Positions 1 through 11,141 of a DNA stretch of 64,000 bases are shown here, in pieces; position 1 is the first letter of the stretch; each line of letters starts with the position of its first letter. This stretch comes from DASRSS01 sp963799045 (GTDB taxonomy: Bacteria; Actinomycetota; Actinomycetes; Mycobacteriales; Jatrophihabitantaceae), in the NCBI GenBank assembly GCA_963799045.1, contig CAWCVN010000007.1, forward strand, positions 310,001 to 374,000, in the 5' to 3' direction. The position numbers and the translations under genes are program-made. The notes below the pieces were generated by a model, which ran no database searches, was not told where the DNA came from, and was given only the letters and a program-made list of their open reading frames with translations.

Positions 1-2028
1 CGGCGGCGACCGCGACGGCAACCCCAACGTCACCGCGCAGATCACCCGTGACGTGCTGCGGCTGCAACACCACGTCGCCGCCCGCGCGATCACCCGCGCG
101 CTCGGTCTGCTGATCGAGGAGCTGTCGTCGTCGACGACGGTCGTCGCCGCCTCTCCCGAGCTGCTCGCCTCGATCGAGGCGGACCTGGCCGTGCTCGAGG
201 TCGATCGGCGCATCGTCACGCTCAACGCCACCGAGCCGTACCGCCTGAAGCTGACCTGCATGAGCACCAAGGTCGCCAACACACTGCGGCGGATCGACCA
301 GGCACAGCCGCACCTGCCCGGTCACGACTACCTCGGCGTGCAGCAACTGCTCGCCGAACTGCGCCTGATCGGGGAGTCGCTGTCCGCCCACGCCGGCGCG
401 CTGATTGCCGACGGCCTGCTGGCCCGGGTGCGCCGGACGGTTGCGGCCATGGGGCTGCACCTGGCCACCTTGGACATCCGCGAGCACGCCGACGCGCACC
501 ACCACGCCGTCGGTCAGCTCGTCGACCGGCTCGTCGAACCGGCACAGTCCCAACGCAGCCTACACCGAGCTGAGCCGCGCCGAGCGGCTGACGCTGCTGT
601 CACGGGAGCTCACATCCCGGCGGCCGCTCGCGTCGAACCCGCCGCCGTTGGACGAGGCAGGGGCCAAGACGTTCGCGGTGTTCACGGCCGATGCGCGAGA
701 CGCTGGACACCTACGGGCCGGACGTGATCGAAAGCTACATCGTGTCGATGACCCGCGGGGCCGACGACCTGCTGGCCGCCGTGGTGCTGGCCCGCGAAGC
801 CGGCCTGGTCGAGCTGTTCGGCGCGGCGCCGCATGCCCGCATCGGCTTCGTGCCGCTGCTGGAGACCGTGGACGAACTGCGCCACAGCGGGGAGGTGCTC
901 GACGCACTGCTCGGCGACCCCAGCTACCGGGCGCTGGTGCGCCTGCGCGGCGAGGTGCAGGAGGTCATGCTCGGCTACTCGGACTCGAACAAGCAGGCCG
1001 GCATCACCACCTCGCAGTGGGAGATCCATCGTGCCCAGCGGACGCTGCGCGACGTCGCGGCCCGGCACGGTGTGCGGCTGCGGCTGTTCCACGGCCGGGG
1101 TGGCACGGTGGGCCGCGGCGGCGGGCCGACCTACGACTCGATCCTCGCCCAGCCGTACGGGGTGCTGGCCGGGGAGATCAAGTTCACCGAGCAGGGCGAG
1201 GTGATCAGCGACAAGTACTCGCTGCCCGAGCTGGCCCGGGAGAACCTCGAACTCACGGTCGCCGCCGTGCTGCAGGCGAGCACCCTGCACCGGGCGCCGC
1301 GCCAACCCGACGAGCAGCTGGCCCGCTGGGACGCGTGCATGCAGACGGTGAGCGACGCCGCGTACGCCACCTACCGGGAACTCGCCGACGACCCCGACCT
1401 GCCCGAGTACTTTCTGTCCTCCACGCCGGTCGAGCAGCTCGGCTGGCTCAACATCGGTTCGCGACCGGCCCGCCGCCCGTCGTCCGGGGGTGGTCTGGAG
1501 GGCCTGCGGGCGATCCCGTGGGTATTCGGGTGGACCCAGTCCCGGCAGATCGTGCCGGGGTGGTTCGGCGTCGGCTCGGGACTGGCCGCCGCCCGCCGGG
1601 CCGGGCTGGGTGACGTGCTCGCCGAGATGCAGCGGCAGTGGCACTTCTTCCGCACGTTCCTGTCCAACGTCGAGATGACGCTGGCGAAGACCGATCTGGA
1701 GATCGCCGAGCACTACGTCAGCACCCTGGTGCCGCCCGGGCTGCACCGGCTGTTCGACGTCGTGCGCGCCGAGCACGAGCGCACGGTCACCGAGGTGCTG
1801 CGTATCACCGGCGAGACCGCACTGCTCGACGACTCGCCCGGGCTCAAGCGCACGTTCGGCGTGCGCGACGCCTACCTCGATCCGATCTCCTACCTGCAGG
1901 TGGAGCTCCTGCGCCGGGTGCGCGCGGTGCACGACGGTGCCGCCGACGAGCAGGCGTCGGCGGACCTGCGTCGCGCGCTGCTGCTGACGATCAACGGCGT
2001 CGCCGCCGGGCTGCGCAACACCGGCTGA
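1..2028 (+). CDS. ppc: Phosphoenolpyruvate carboxylase, 3' part (frame interrupted)
   Basis: This enzyme adds bicarbonate to phosphoenolpyruvate to make oxaloacetate, an anaplerotic cytosolic reaction. The gene is already open at the window edge: from base 2 it reads the family signature GGDRDGNPNVT. Further signatures follow: ATLDIREHAD, MLGYSDSNKQAG near nt 967, FHGRGGTVGRGGGP near nt 1087, and the C-terminal ending GLRNTG. The reading frame changes twice, near nt 540 and near nt 685, each consistent with one extra base. Conserved protein continues in the next frame both times, so I read this as one gene with sequence errors. The N-terminal part lies outside the window. Identity is secure; the exact shift points are not. 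Confidence 0.93.
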
Positions 2029-2110
2029 TCTGGGACGTTCGCCCCTGTGCGCGAGCGCACCGTCCTCGTTTGATGGGTCTACGGCAATACGCAGTCACCC
2101 GGGGACGCTG

Positions 2111-3640
2111 ATGGAACGGATGAGCCCACTCGATGCCGGCTTCTGGTCGCTCGAGGATCGGCACGCTGCCTTGCACATCGGCAGCGTCGCTGTTTTCGAG
2201 GGCCCGGTACCGGCGCACCACGAGCTACGCGAGCTGTTCTGCCGCAAGCTGCGGCTGATTCCCCGCTACCGGCAGCGCATGCGCCGCGTCCCGTTCGCGA
2301 TCGGCCGGCCGGTGTGGGTCGACGACCCAGGGTTCGACCTCGACTACCACCTGCGCCGCACCGCGGTAGCCGCGCCCGGGTCGACCGAGCAGCTGCAGCG
2401 CCTGGTCGGCCGGCTCATGTCCCAGCGCCTCGACCCCGACCGGCCGCTCTGGGAGAGCTGGATCGTCGAGGGCCTCGACGGCGGCCGCTGGGCGATGGTG
2501 TCGAAGCTGCACCACAGCATGGTCGACGGCATCGCCGGCATCGGCGTCTTGTCGGCCATCCTCGACGAGCAGCCCGACGCGGATCCGGGGCAGGTCACCG
2601 ACTGGGAGCCCGCTCCTGGACCGTCCTCGGTCTCGGTGCTCGCGCGGGCGCTGGCCGACGGTGCGCTCACGGCCGGGCAGACCGCCCGCCGGCTGAGCGG
2701 TGCCGCACTGCACCCGGCCGGAGCAGTGACGGCCGTCGGCGAGACGGTGACCGGGATGCGCCACTTCGCCGGCGCGATCAGGCCCGTGTCGGGCAACTCG
2801 CTGTCCGGGCCGCTCGGATCGCCGCGCCGCTACCGCAGCATCGAGGTGGACCTGGCCGACGTCGCCACGGTGCGCGACGCGCTCGGCGGCTCGATCAACG
2901 ACGTCGCGCTGGCGCTCGTCACCCGCGGTCTGCGCGAGTTGCTCACGGCGCGCGGCGAGACACCCGATCCGCACGGCGTGCGCTGCCTGGTGCCGGTGTC
3001 GGTGCGCGCACCCGAGCACGGCGACCGCGCGGACAACCACGTCTCGGCGCTGCTGCTGGAGCTGCCGGTGGAGTTCGACGACACGCGCAGCCGCTACGAC
3101 GCCGTGCTCGCTCGCATGCGGCGGCTGAAGGCCTCGCACGAGGCGGAGGCGGGCGAGGCCGTCACGACGCTCGCCGAGCTCGTCCCCTCCGCGCTGCTCA
3201 GCGCGGCGCTGTGGGCGGCGTTCCGGGTGCCGCAGCGCGTGCTGACGACGGTCGTGACGAACGTCCCCGGTTCTCGCGTCCCGCTCTACGCCGCGGGGTG
3301 CCGGATGATCGCGCACTACCCGTACGTTCCGATCGCCGACCGGATCCGCATCGGTATCGCCGCCACATCCTACGACGGGCGGCTGTATTTCGGCGTCACC
3401 TGCGACCGCGCGTCGGTGCCGGACGCCGATCTGATCACCGGCGGCATTGCCGACGGCCTGGCCGAGCTGTCGCCTGCGCCGCTGCCGAGAGCGAGGATGA
3501 GTGATGGCGCGGCACCGGATGCCCCGCGGCGACGTCGCATGGCTGCACATGGACCGGCCCACCAACCTGATGGTGGTCAACTCGGTGATGTGGTTCGACG
3601 AACCGCTGGACTGGTCTGCGGTCCGCGCGCTCGTCCGTGA
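2111..3640 (+). CDS. Wax ester synthase/diacylglycerol acyltransferase (WS/DGAT), copy 1
   Basis: Predicted acyl-CoA-dependent O-acyltransferase that makes wax esters or triacylglycerol at the membrane or lipid-droplet surface. The catalytic HHxxxDG motif reads HHSMVDG near residue 137, and the downstream region has the family's NDVALALV and VVTNVPGSRVPLY blocks. The start ATG 2111 follows ppc by 82 bases. As written the frame runs to 3640 and overlaps the next gene by about 140 bases on the same strand, which is unnatural. A one-base shift near 3470-3480 would end the protein at TGA 3502-3504 with the ending ESEDE, directly abutting the second copy. I think 3504 is the true end. Substrate preference cannot be read from the sequence. 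Confidence 0.88.
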   Translation: MERMSPLDAGFWSLEDRHAALHIGSVAVFEGPVPAHHELRELFCRKLRLIPRYRQRMRRVPFAIGRPVWVDDPGFDLDYHLRRTAVAAPGSTEQLQRLVGRLMSQRLDPDRPLWESWIVEGLDGGRWAMVSKLHHSMVDGIAGIGVLSAILDEQPDADPGQVTDWEPAPGPSSVSVLARALADGALTAGQTARRLSGAALHPAGAVTAVGETVTGMRHFAGAIRPVSGNSLSGPLGSPRRYRSIEVDLADVATVRDALGGSINDVALALVTRGLRELLTARGETPDPHGVRCLVPVSVRAPEHGDRADNHVSALLLELPVEFDDTRSRYDAVLARMRRLKASHEAEAGEAVTTLAELVPSALLSAALWAAFRVPQRVLTTVVTNVPGSRVPLYAAGCRMIAHYPYVPIADRIRIGIAATSYDGRLYFGVTCDRASVPDADLITGGIADGLAELSPAPLPRARMSDGAAPDAPRRRRMAAHGPAHQPDGGQLGDVVRRTAGLVCGPRARP

Positions 3641-4901
3641 GCGCGTCGTCGGACGGTTCCCGAGCTTCTCCCAGCGCGTCGTCCAGTCCCGCACGACCGT
3701 GTGGTGGGAGGACGTGCCGGACTTCGACATCGACGATCACCTGCACCACGTCACGCTCGACGCGCCCGGCGACCGCGCGGCGCTGGAGCGCTTCGCCAGC
3801 TCGCTGCTGTCCGAACCGCTGCGAAGCGACCGGCCACTGTGGGACATGTACTTCGTCGACGGCTACGGCGAGACCGGGTGCGCGGTGGTGTCGCGCATCC
3901 ACCACTGCGTGGCGGACGGCATCGCGCTGATGCGAGTCATGCTGTCCATGACCGACGACCCGCACGAGGCCGCGCGCGCCCATGTCGGCGCGGCGTGCGT
4001 GGCCGCCAGCAGGGCGGCGTGCTCGCCTCGGTTCGCCGCCTGAGCGAGTTGCTGGGGCCCGAACTGCTGCGCCCCGAGCAGCTCCGGAACACCGTAGGCG
4101 CGATCGCCGCCGGCACGCGCGCCGTGGTCAAGCTGGTCGGGCTCCCGCCCGACGCGCACACCGCGCTGCGCGGGCGGGCCGGGCCGCACAAGCAGTTGGT
4201 GTGGTCCGAGCCGATCGACCTGGCCGTGCTCCGCGGGGCGGCGCACGCGGCGGGCGCCACGGTCAACGACCTGTTGCTGTCGTCACTGAGCGGCGCGCTG
4301 CGCGCGCAACTGGCCCGCACCGACGGCTACGCCCGCGACGTGCGCGCGATCGTGCCCTACAACATCCGGCCGCTCGCCCAGCCGCTGCCACCCGAGCTCG
4401 GCAACCGGTTCGGTCTCGTGTTCCTCTCACTGCCGGTGTCCGTGGACGACCCGATCGAGCGGCTGGCCGAACAGCGCCGGCGCATGAACGGGATCAAGCG
4501 CTCGGCGGAGGGCGTGGTCTCGTTCCAGATCCTCGACCTGGTGGGCTACACGCCCAACGCGGTCGAGCAGGTGATCGTCGACGTGTTCGCGTCCAAGGGC
4601 ACGGCGGTGGTGACGAACGTGGCCGGTCCGCGGCAACCGGTGTTCCTCGCCGGTCGCGAGGTGCGCGGCACGATCGGCTGGCCACCGGAGTCCGGCAACA
4701 TCGGCCTCGGGCGTCTCGATCATCAGCTACAACGGCATGGTGACGCTCGGGCTGATGGCCGACCGCGAAGCCTGGTTCCCGAGCCGGGGCGGCTGCTCGA
4801 ACATGCTGCGCCGCGAGCTGGACACGCTGGTCCATCGGTTCGCCCGGCGTGACGTCCGATTTCCGCCAGCGGTTGTCGGTGGCGGGGGTCAGACTGGCTA
4901 G
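3504..4901 (+). CDS. WS/DGAT acyltransferase, copy 2 (frame interrupted)
   Basis: Second tandem WS/DGAT. It begins MARHRMPRGDVAW after a GCGAGGA ribosome-binding sequence; GTG 3501 is an alternative start two codon positions earlier in the same frame. The catalytic motif HHCVADG is present near residue 133. The frame shifts near 3985, continues in another frame through the NDLLLSSLSGAL and VVTNVAGPRQPVF blocks, and returns to the original frame near 4705. The protein then continues SIISYNGMVTLGL and ends at TAG 4899-4901. The two shifts compensate, which argues for indel errors in one intact gene. Its probable one-base overlap with copy 1 suggests co-translation, and both probably act in neutral-lipid storage. 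Confidence 0.85.
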
Positions 4902-6332
4902 GTGATGCTTCCCGACGCCGCCACCTGCTACCGAGCGGTGCAGGGGCGTGACCGCCGCTTCGACGGCTGGTTCTTCACCGCGGTGCGCACCACCGGCATC
5001 TACTGCCGGCCGTCGTGCCCGGCCCTCACGCCGCGGCGCGACAACGTCGCCTTCTTCGCGAGCGCCGCCGCCGCGCAGCGCGCGGGCTTCCGCGCGTGCA
5101 AGCGCTGCCGCCCGGACGCCTGCCCCGGTTCGCCGGAGTGGGACGTGCGCGGGGACCTCGCCGGTCGGGCGCTGCGGCTCATCGGCGACGGGGTCGATCG
5201 ACCGCGAGGGCGTCGCCGGGCTGGCGCGCCGGCTGGGCTACTCCGAGCGGCAGGTCAACCGCACGCTGCTCGCCGAGGTCGGCGCGGGACCGATCGCGCT
5301 CGCCCGCGCCCAGCGAGCCCAGACAGCGCGGGTGCTGCTCGAGACCACCGACCTGCCCGCGACCGACGTCGCGTTCGCGGCCGGCTTCGCCAGCGTGCGC
5401 CAGTTCAACGACACCGTGCGCGCGGTGTTCGCGACGACTCCGACCGGGCTGCGCGCCGGCGCGGGCGCCCGGCGCCGCCGAGCCGGGATCGATCTCGTCT
5501 GCGCCTGCCGTATCGGGCGCCGATGGATCTGGACACGACGCTCGCCTTCCTGGCCGAGCGGGCGATACCCGGCGTCGAGGCGCACGAGCCCGGCACCTTC
5601 ACCCGCGTGCTGCGCGCGGCGGGCGGGCCGGGCCGGGTGCGCGTCTGGCTCCGGGTGCCGACGCGGTGAGCTGCCAGGTCTCGCTGGCGACGCCGGCCGA
5701 CCTGGTCAACGTGGTGTCCCGCGTGCGGCGGCTGCTGGATCTCGACGCCGACCCGGCTGCGGTCGACGCGCGTCCTGGGCGCCGACGCGGGCCTCGCGGC
5801 GCTGGTGTCGAAGCGGCCGGGGCTGCGCGCGCCGGGCGCGGTCGACGGCTTCGAGATGGCGGTGCGCGCCGTCGTCGGGCAGCAGATCTCGGTGCGCGGC
5901 GCCCGGACCGTGCTCGGGCGCATGACCGCCGAGCTCGGTTCTGCCCCCGCAGCCGCAGCCCTCGACGGGTGGCGGCTGTTCCCGTCACCTGAGCAACTCG
6001 CCGCGCTCGACCCGGCCACGCTGCCGATGCCACGCGCCCGGGCACGCACGCTGCACGCACTGGCCGAGGCATGCGCGTCCGGGCGGCTCACGCTCGACCC
6101 CGGCTGCGACCGCGACCGGGAACGCGCGGCGCTGCTCGCGCTGCCCGGCATCGGCGCGTGGACCGCCGACTACCTCGCGCTGCGCGCGATGGGCGACCCC
6201 GACGTGCTGCTGGACACCGATCTCGGCGTGCGCCGCTCGGCGCAGGCGCTGGACATCGACCTCACCGCGCGGCGACCCGACTGGGCGCCCTGGCGCAGCT
6301 ACGCCACGGTGCACCTGTGGTTTGCTCACTAG
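4902..6332 (+). CDS. alkA: Ada-AlkA type bifunctional alkylation repair protein (frame interrupted)
   Basis: The predicted protein has three parts. An Ada-like zinc domain holds four cysteines (TGIYCRPSCPA, then FRACKRCRPDAC). An AraC-type helix-turn-helix follows (GYSERQVNRTLLAEVG, then TDVAFAAGFASVRQF). The last part is an AlkA DNA-3-methyladenine glycosylase with the HhH element (LPGIGAWTADYLALRAMGDPD, whose Asp is the expected catalytic residue). Such fusions sense methyl damage, activate transcription and excise alkylated bases. The reading frame changes about four times, near 5190, 5500, 5660 and 5790, with net return to the starting frame. GTG 4902 or ATG 4905 is the start, abutting the previous stop. 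It is probably co-transcribed with ogt, which follows after 10 bases. Confidence 0.85.
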
Positions 6333-6342
6333 GAGAGAGATC

Positions 6343-6828
6343 ATGAAATTCAGCTACCTCGACACCCCGCTCGGGCGGATGCTCGTCACCCGCGACGACG
6401 CCGGCATCACCGGCCTGGATCTGCCCGCGAGCTCGCACCAGCGGCATGTCGGTGCCGACTGGGTGCGCGACGACGCCGCGTTCGACGACATCCGCACGCA
6501 GCTCGGTGAGTACTTCGCCGGCACCCGCCAGCAGTTCGATCTGCCGCTGCACCCGCGCGGCAGCGCGTTCCAGCGCCGGGTGTGGGCGGCGCTGACCGAG
6601 ATCCCCTACGGCGAGACCACCAGCTACGGCAAGGTGGCCGCCGCGATCGGGCACCCCGACGGCGCGCGGGCGGTGGGGCTGGCGAACGGGCAGAACCCGA
6701 TCCCGATCATCGTCCCGTGCCACCGCGTCATCGGCGCCGACGGCTCGCTGACCGGCTACGGCGGCGGGCTGCCCGCGAAGCAGTTCCTGCTCTCGCTGGA
6801 GGCGACCCACTCCGGCCTGTTCGCCTGA
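6343..6828 (+). CDS. ogt: Methylated-DNA--protein-cysteine methyltransferase
   Basis: A suicide repair protein that transfers O6-alkyl groups from guanine to its own cysteine. The 161-residue protein has the active-site motif PCHRV near residue 127. The preceding RAVGLANGQNP forms the DNA-binding/Asn-hinge region and the C-terminal GYGGGLPAKQFLL helix is present. I chose ATG 6343 because a strong AGGAGAGAG lies 3-11 bases upstream, right after the alkA stop at 6332. An upstream in-frame start at 6322 would overlap alkA. Together with the Ada-AlkA protein it forms an adaptive-response pair. Confidence 0.96.
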   Translation: MKFSYLDTPLGRMLVTRDDAGITGLDLPASSHQRHVGADWVRDDAAFDDIRTQLGEYFAGTRQQFDLPLHPRGSAFQRRVWAALTEIPYGETTSYGKVAAAIGHPDGARAVGLANGQNPIPIIVPCHRVIGADGSLTGYGGGLPAKQFLLSLEATHSGLFA

Positions 6829-6841
6829 CCCGGCCGCACCG

Positions 6842-7414
6842 TCAGTCGTTGTACTCGTTCTGCGCCGCCTCGAGGCCGTCGCGGAGCAGCGCCTCCACGG
6901 CGTCGGCGGCGCGGTCGAGCAGGTACGGCAGCTCCTTGCGCTCTGCGGCGGCGAACTCGCGCAGCACGTAGTCGGCCGGGTCCTGCCGGCCCGGTGGGCG
7001 CCCGATCCCGAACCGTACCCGCGCGTAGTCCTTGCCACCCAGCGAGGCCGTGGCCGAGCGCAGGCCGTTGTGGCCGCCGTCCCCGCCACCGCGCTTGAGG
7101 CGCAGCGCTCCGAACGGCAGGTCGAGCTCGTCGTGGATGACCACGATGTTCTCGACCGGCACCTTGTAGAAGCGCGCGGCCGAGACGATCGGCCCACCGG
7201 ACTCGTTCATGTACGAAGTCGGCCGCGCCAGCACGACCGGCACCCCGGCCAGCCGCGTCTCGCCGATGTCGCAGCGGGACCTGTGCGCCTTCAGGCGGAC
7301 GCCGCTGCGCTCGGCCAGCAGCTGCAGCACGAGAGCCCCGGCGTTGTGCCGGGTGGCCGCGTACCGCACGCCGGGGTTGCCCAGGCCGACCACGAGCCGG
7401 CGATCCTGGTCCAT
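6842..7414 (-). CDS. pth: Peptidyl-tRNA hydrolase
   Basis: Cleaves peptidyl-tRNA released from stalled ribosomes and recycles tRNA in the cytosol. The 190-residue length is normal. Expected catalytic/substrate residues are present: Asn in GLGNPG, His in TRHNAG, Asp in HDELDLPFG and Asn in GHNGLRS. It lies downstream of rplY on the same strand with a 31-base gap, the usual actinobacterial rplY-pth arrangement. The gene is convergent with ogt, and the 13-base junction has no visible hairpin. Confidence 0.97.
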   Translation of the reverse strand: MDQDRRLVVGLGNPGVRYAATRHNAGALVLQLLAERSGVRLKAHRSRCDIGETRLAGVPVVLARPTSYMNESGGPIVSAARFYKVPVENIVVIHDELDLPFGALRLKRGGGDGGHNGLRSATASLGGKDYARVRFGIGRPPGRQDPADYVLREFAAAERKELPYLLDRAADAVEALLRDGLEAAQNEYND

Positions 7415-7445
7415 CGGCGGGGTCCATCGGCGGGCGGTTCGGCGA

Positions 7446-8099
7446 CTACTCCGCCGAGCCGCTCTGCTCCGCCACCGGGGCGGCCGTCGCGGCCGGGACC
7501 TCGGTCGGCGTCAGGATCTCGGCGCCCTCGGCGGGGGCTTCGGACAGGTCAGCGGCCGTCGGGGCCTCCTGGATGAGCAGCAGGACCTGCTCCGGATCAC
7601 CGGCCAACGTGGTCCCGCTCGGCAGCGACAGGTCGGCGGCGGTGACGTGCGAGCCGATGTCGAGCCCGTCGATGCTGACCTCGATCCCGGCCGGCAGGTG
7701 GGTCGCCTCGGCCTCGACGCTGACCGACATCTGCTCCTGCGCGAGCAGGCCGCCGGGGATGACGTCACCGACAACCGTCAGCGGGACGTCGACGGTGACC
7801 TTCTCGCCGCTGCGCACCGCGAGCAGGTCGACATGGTCGTAGGTGCCCTTGATGGCGTGCCGCTGGATCGCCTTGGTGATCGCCAGCTGCTCGGCGCCCT
7901 CGATTTCGAGGGTCAGCAGCACGTTGCTGCCGCCGTTGCGGATCGCGGCGGCGAACTCGCGCTCGGGCAGCGAGACGTGGCGCGGGTCATCGCCGTGCCC
8001 GTAGACGACGGCGGGGATCTTCCCGGCCCGGCGGGTGCGGCGCGCACCGCCCTTGCCGAACTCGGTGCGCACCTCGGCAGTCAGACGGACCTCGGACAC
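7446..8099 (-). CDS. rplY: 50S ribosomal protein L25/general stress protein Ctc
   Basis: 5S-rRNA-binding large-subunit protein of the long L25/TL5/CTC type, about 217 residues. It has the N-terminal L25 beta-barrel (RTEFGKGGARRTRRAGKIPAVVYGHG) and the C-terminal TL5 domain, ending in an acidic/Ala-rich tail (EVPAATAAPVAEQSGSAE). The frame is open further upstream, but GTG 8099 (VSEVRLTAEVRTEFG) is preferred because AGAGGAG sits 8 bases upstream and the family begins here. It is the first gene of an rplY-pth pair. Confidence 0.95.
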   Translation of the reverse strand: MSEVRLTAEVRTEFGKGGARRTRRAGKIPAVVYGHGDDPRHVSLPEREFAAAIRNGGSNVLLTLEIEGAEQLAITKAIQRHAIKGTYDHVDLLAVRSGEKVTVDVPLTVVGDVIPGGLLAQEQMSVSVEAEATHLPAGIEVSIDGLDIGSHVTAADLSLPSGTTLAGDPEQVLLLIQEAPTAADLSEAPAEGAEILTPTEVPAATAAPVAEQSGSAE

Positions 8100-8306
8100 G
8101 GCGGTACTCCTCTTTGCAGCGAAACGAATGGCTTGCGCGGTGGCCTCGGGCGCGGGACAGCGTCGACGAGACGACACCGCGTCGATCACGGATGCTCGCT
8201 AGGTCGAGCGAATCCCTCGCCGGGGCAACCGGGTCAGTCTAGCGAGTGCACGCGTGCCGGCTGCAGCCGGGCGTGGCGCGCGCTCAGCCGCGCCGGCGGT
8301 CCTCAC

Positions 8307-8312
8307 TAGGCT
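8307..8312 (+). promoter_or_regulatory. Probable -10 element of a leaderless ispE transcript
   Basis: TAGGCT (TANNNT) lies 8 bases before ATG 8321 and 2 bases before ATG 8315. This spacing would put the transcription start at the second ATG, giving a leaderless mRNA with protein start MPDSPVP. No Shine-Dalgarno sequence precedes either ATG. The rest of 8100-8306 holds no recognisable gene; it separates the divergent rplY and ispE starts. Confidence 0.5.
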
Positions 8313-8314
8313 GA

Positions 8315-9231
8315 ATGGCGATGCCCGACAGTCCCGTACCCACCGTGCACGTCCGCGTGCCCGCGAAGGTGAACCTGCACCTCGGTGTCGGCGCCGTGCG
8401 TCCGGACGGCTTCCACGAACTGGTCACCGTGTTCCACGCCGTGGACATCTGCGATCTGGTGAGCGTGCGGCCGGCCTCGGCACTGTCAGTGTCGGTGTCG
8501 GGTGAGGGCGCCGCCGAGCTGCCGAGGGGCCCGGACAACATCGCCTGGCGCGCCGCCGAACTCCTCGCGCAACAGGCGGGCGTCCAGCCGCAGGTAGCCG
8601 TCGAGCTCCACAAGGCGATACCCGTCGCCGGCGGCATGGCCGGCGGTTCGGCCGACGCCGCGGGCACCATGCTCGCCTGTGCCCGGCTGTGGGGGGTGGA
8701 CGAGGCGAAGCTGCCGGCGCTGGCAGCGCAGCTGGGCAGCGACGTCGCGTTCGGGCTGGTCGGCGAGACCGCGCTGGGCACCGGCCGCGGCGAGGTGCTC
8801 GAGCCGGTCGCGACGACCGGTGAGCTGCACTGGGTATTCGCGGTGGCCCACTTCGGCATCTCCGCGGCGGCCGCCTACGGGGAGCTGGACCGGCTGCGGG
8901 CCGCCGGACTCGCCGCACCGCCGAGGCTGGCCGTCGACACGCTGCGGGCGGCGCTCGCCTCGGGCGAGCCGGCCGCGGTCGCGGCGGCGCTGCATAACGA
9001 CCTGCAGGCGGCGAGCGTGTCCATCGCGCCGTCGTTGCGCGAGGTGCTCGACGCCGGGCAGCGTGCGGGCGCGCTCGCCGGCATCGTCTCCGGCTCCGGG
9101 CCGACCTGCGCGTTTCTCTGCGCGGACGCGACGTCCGCCTCGGTTGTTGCCGCGGCGCTCACCGAGGCCGAGATCTGCCGCGATGCGCGGGTCGCCCGCG
9201 GTCCAGCACCCGGCGCGGTCGCGGTGGACTG

Positions 9232-9232
<1 letters not shown>
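8315..9232 (+). CDS. ispE: 4-diphosphocytidyl-2-C-methyl-D-erythritol kinase
   Basis: GHMP-family kinase that phosphorylates CDP-ME in the non-mevalonate (MEP) isoprenoid pathway. The protein opens with VRVPAKVNLHLGVG, has the ATP-binding motif GGMAGGSADAAG near residue 112 and the third GHMP motif GIVSGSGPTCAFL. Length is 305 residues from ATG 8315, or 303 from ATG 8321; the second may be the true start (see the -10 element). The TGA stop overlaps the next ATG by one base, so translation of the ABC-F gene is probably coupled. Confidence 0.96.
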
Positions 9233-10998
<1,766 letters not shown>

Positions 10999-11050
10999 CG
11001 CGAACGGGCCGCCTGCCCGCACCTCAACTGCCCGCACCTCAACTACCCAG

Positions 11051-11120
11051 CCGAGTGGTGCGTCTTGGTGCCGAGTGGCGCGAAACTTCGCGCCACTCGG
11101 CTACCTAATGCGCCACTCGC
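11051..11120. repeat. Composite palindromic repeat, copy A
   Basis: The central hairpin 11071-11100 has perfect 14-base arms (CCGAGTGGCGCGAA and its complement) and a 2-base loop. Outer imperfect arms CGAGTGGTGCGT and ATGCGCCACTCG flank it. It lies between the convergent 3' ends of the ABC-F gene and the surface-protein gene, so it could act as a bidirectional terminator. The 35 bases before it hold a 16-base direct repeat of cccgcacctcaact. Confidence 0.85.
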
Positions 11121-11141
11121 GTGGAATTTCGTGTGGCGGTG

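Noticed and set aside
2225..3730. Long minus-strand frames opposite the WS/DGAT genes
   Set aside because: They are Arg/Ala/Gly-rich shadows of the real genes in high-GC DNA, with no motifs.
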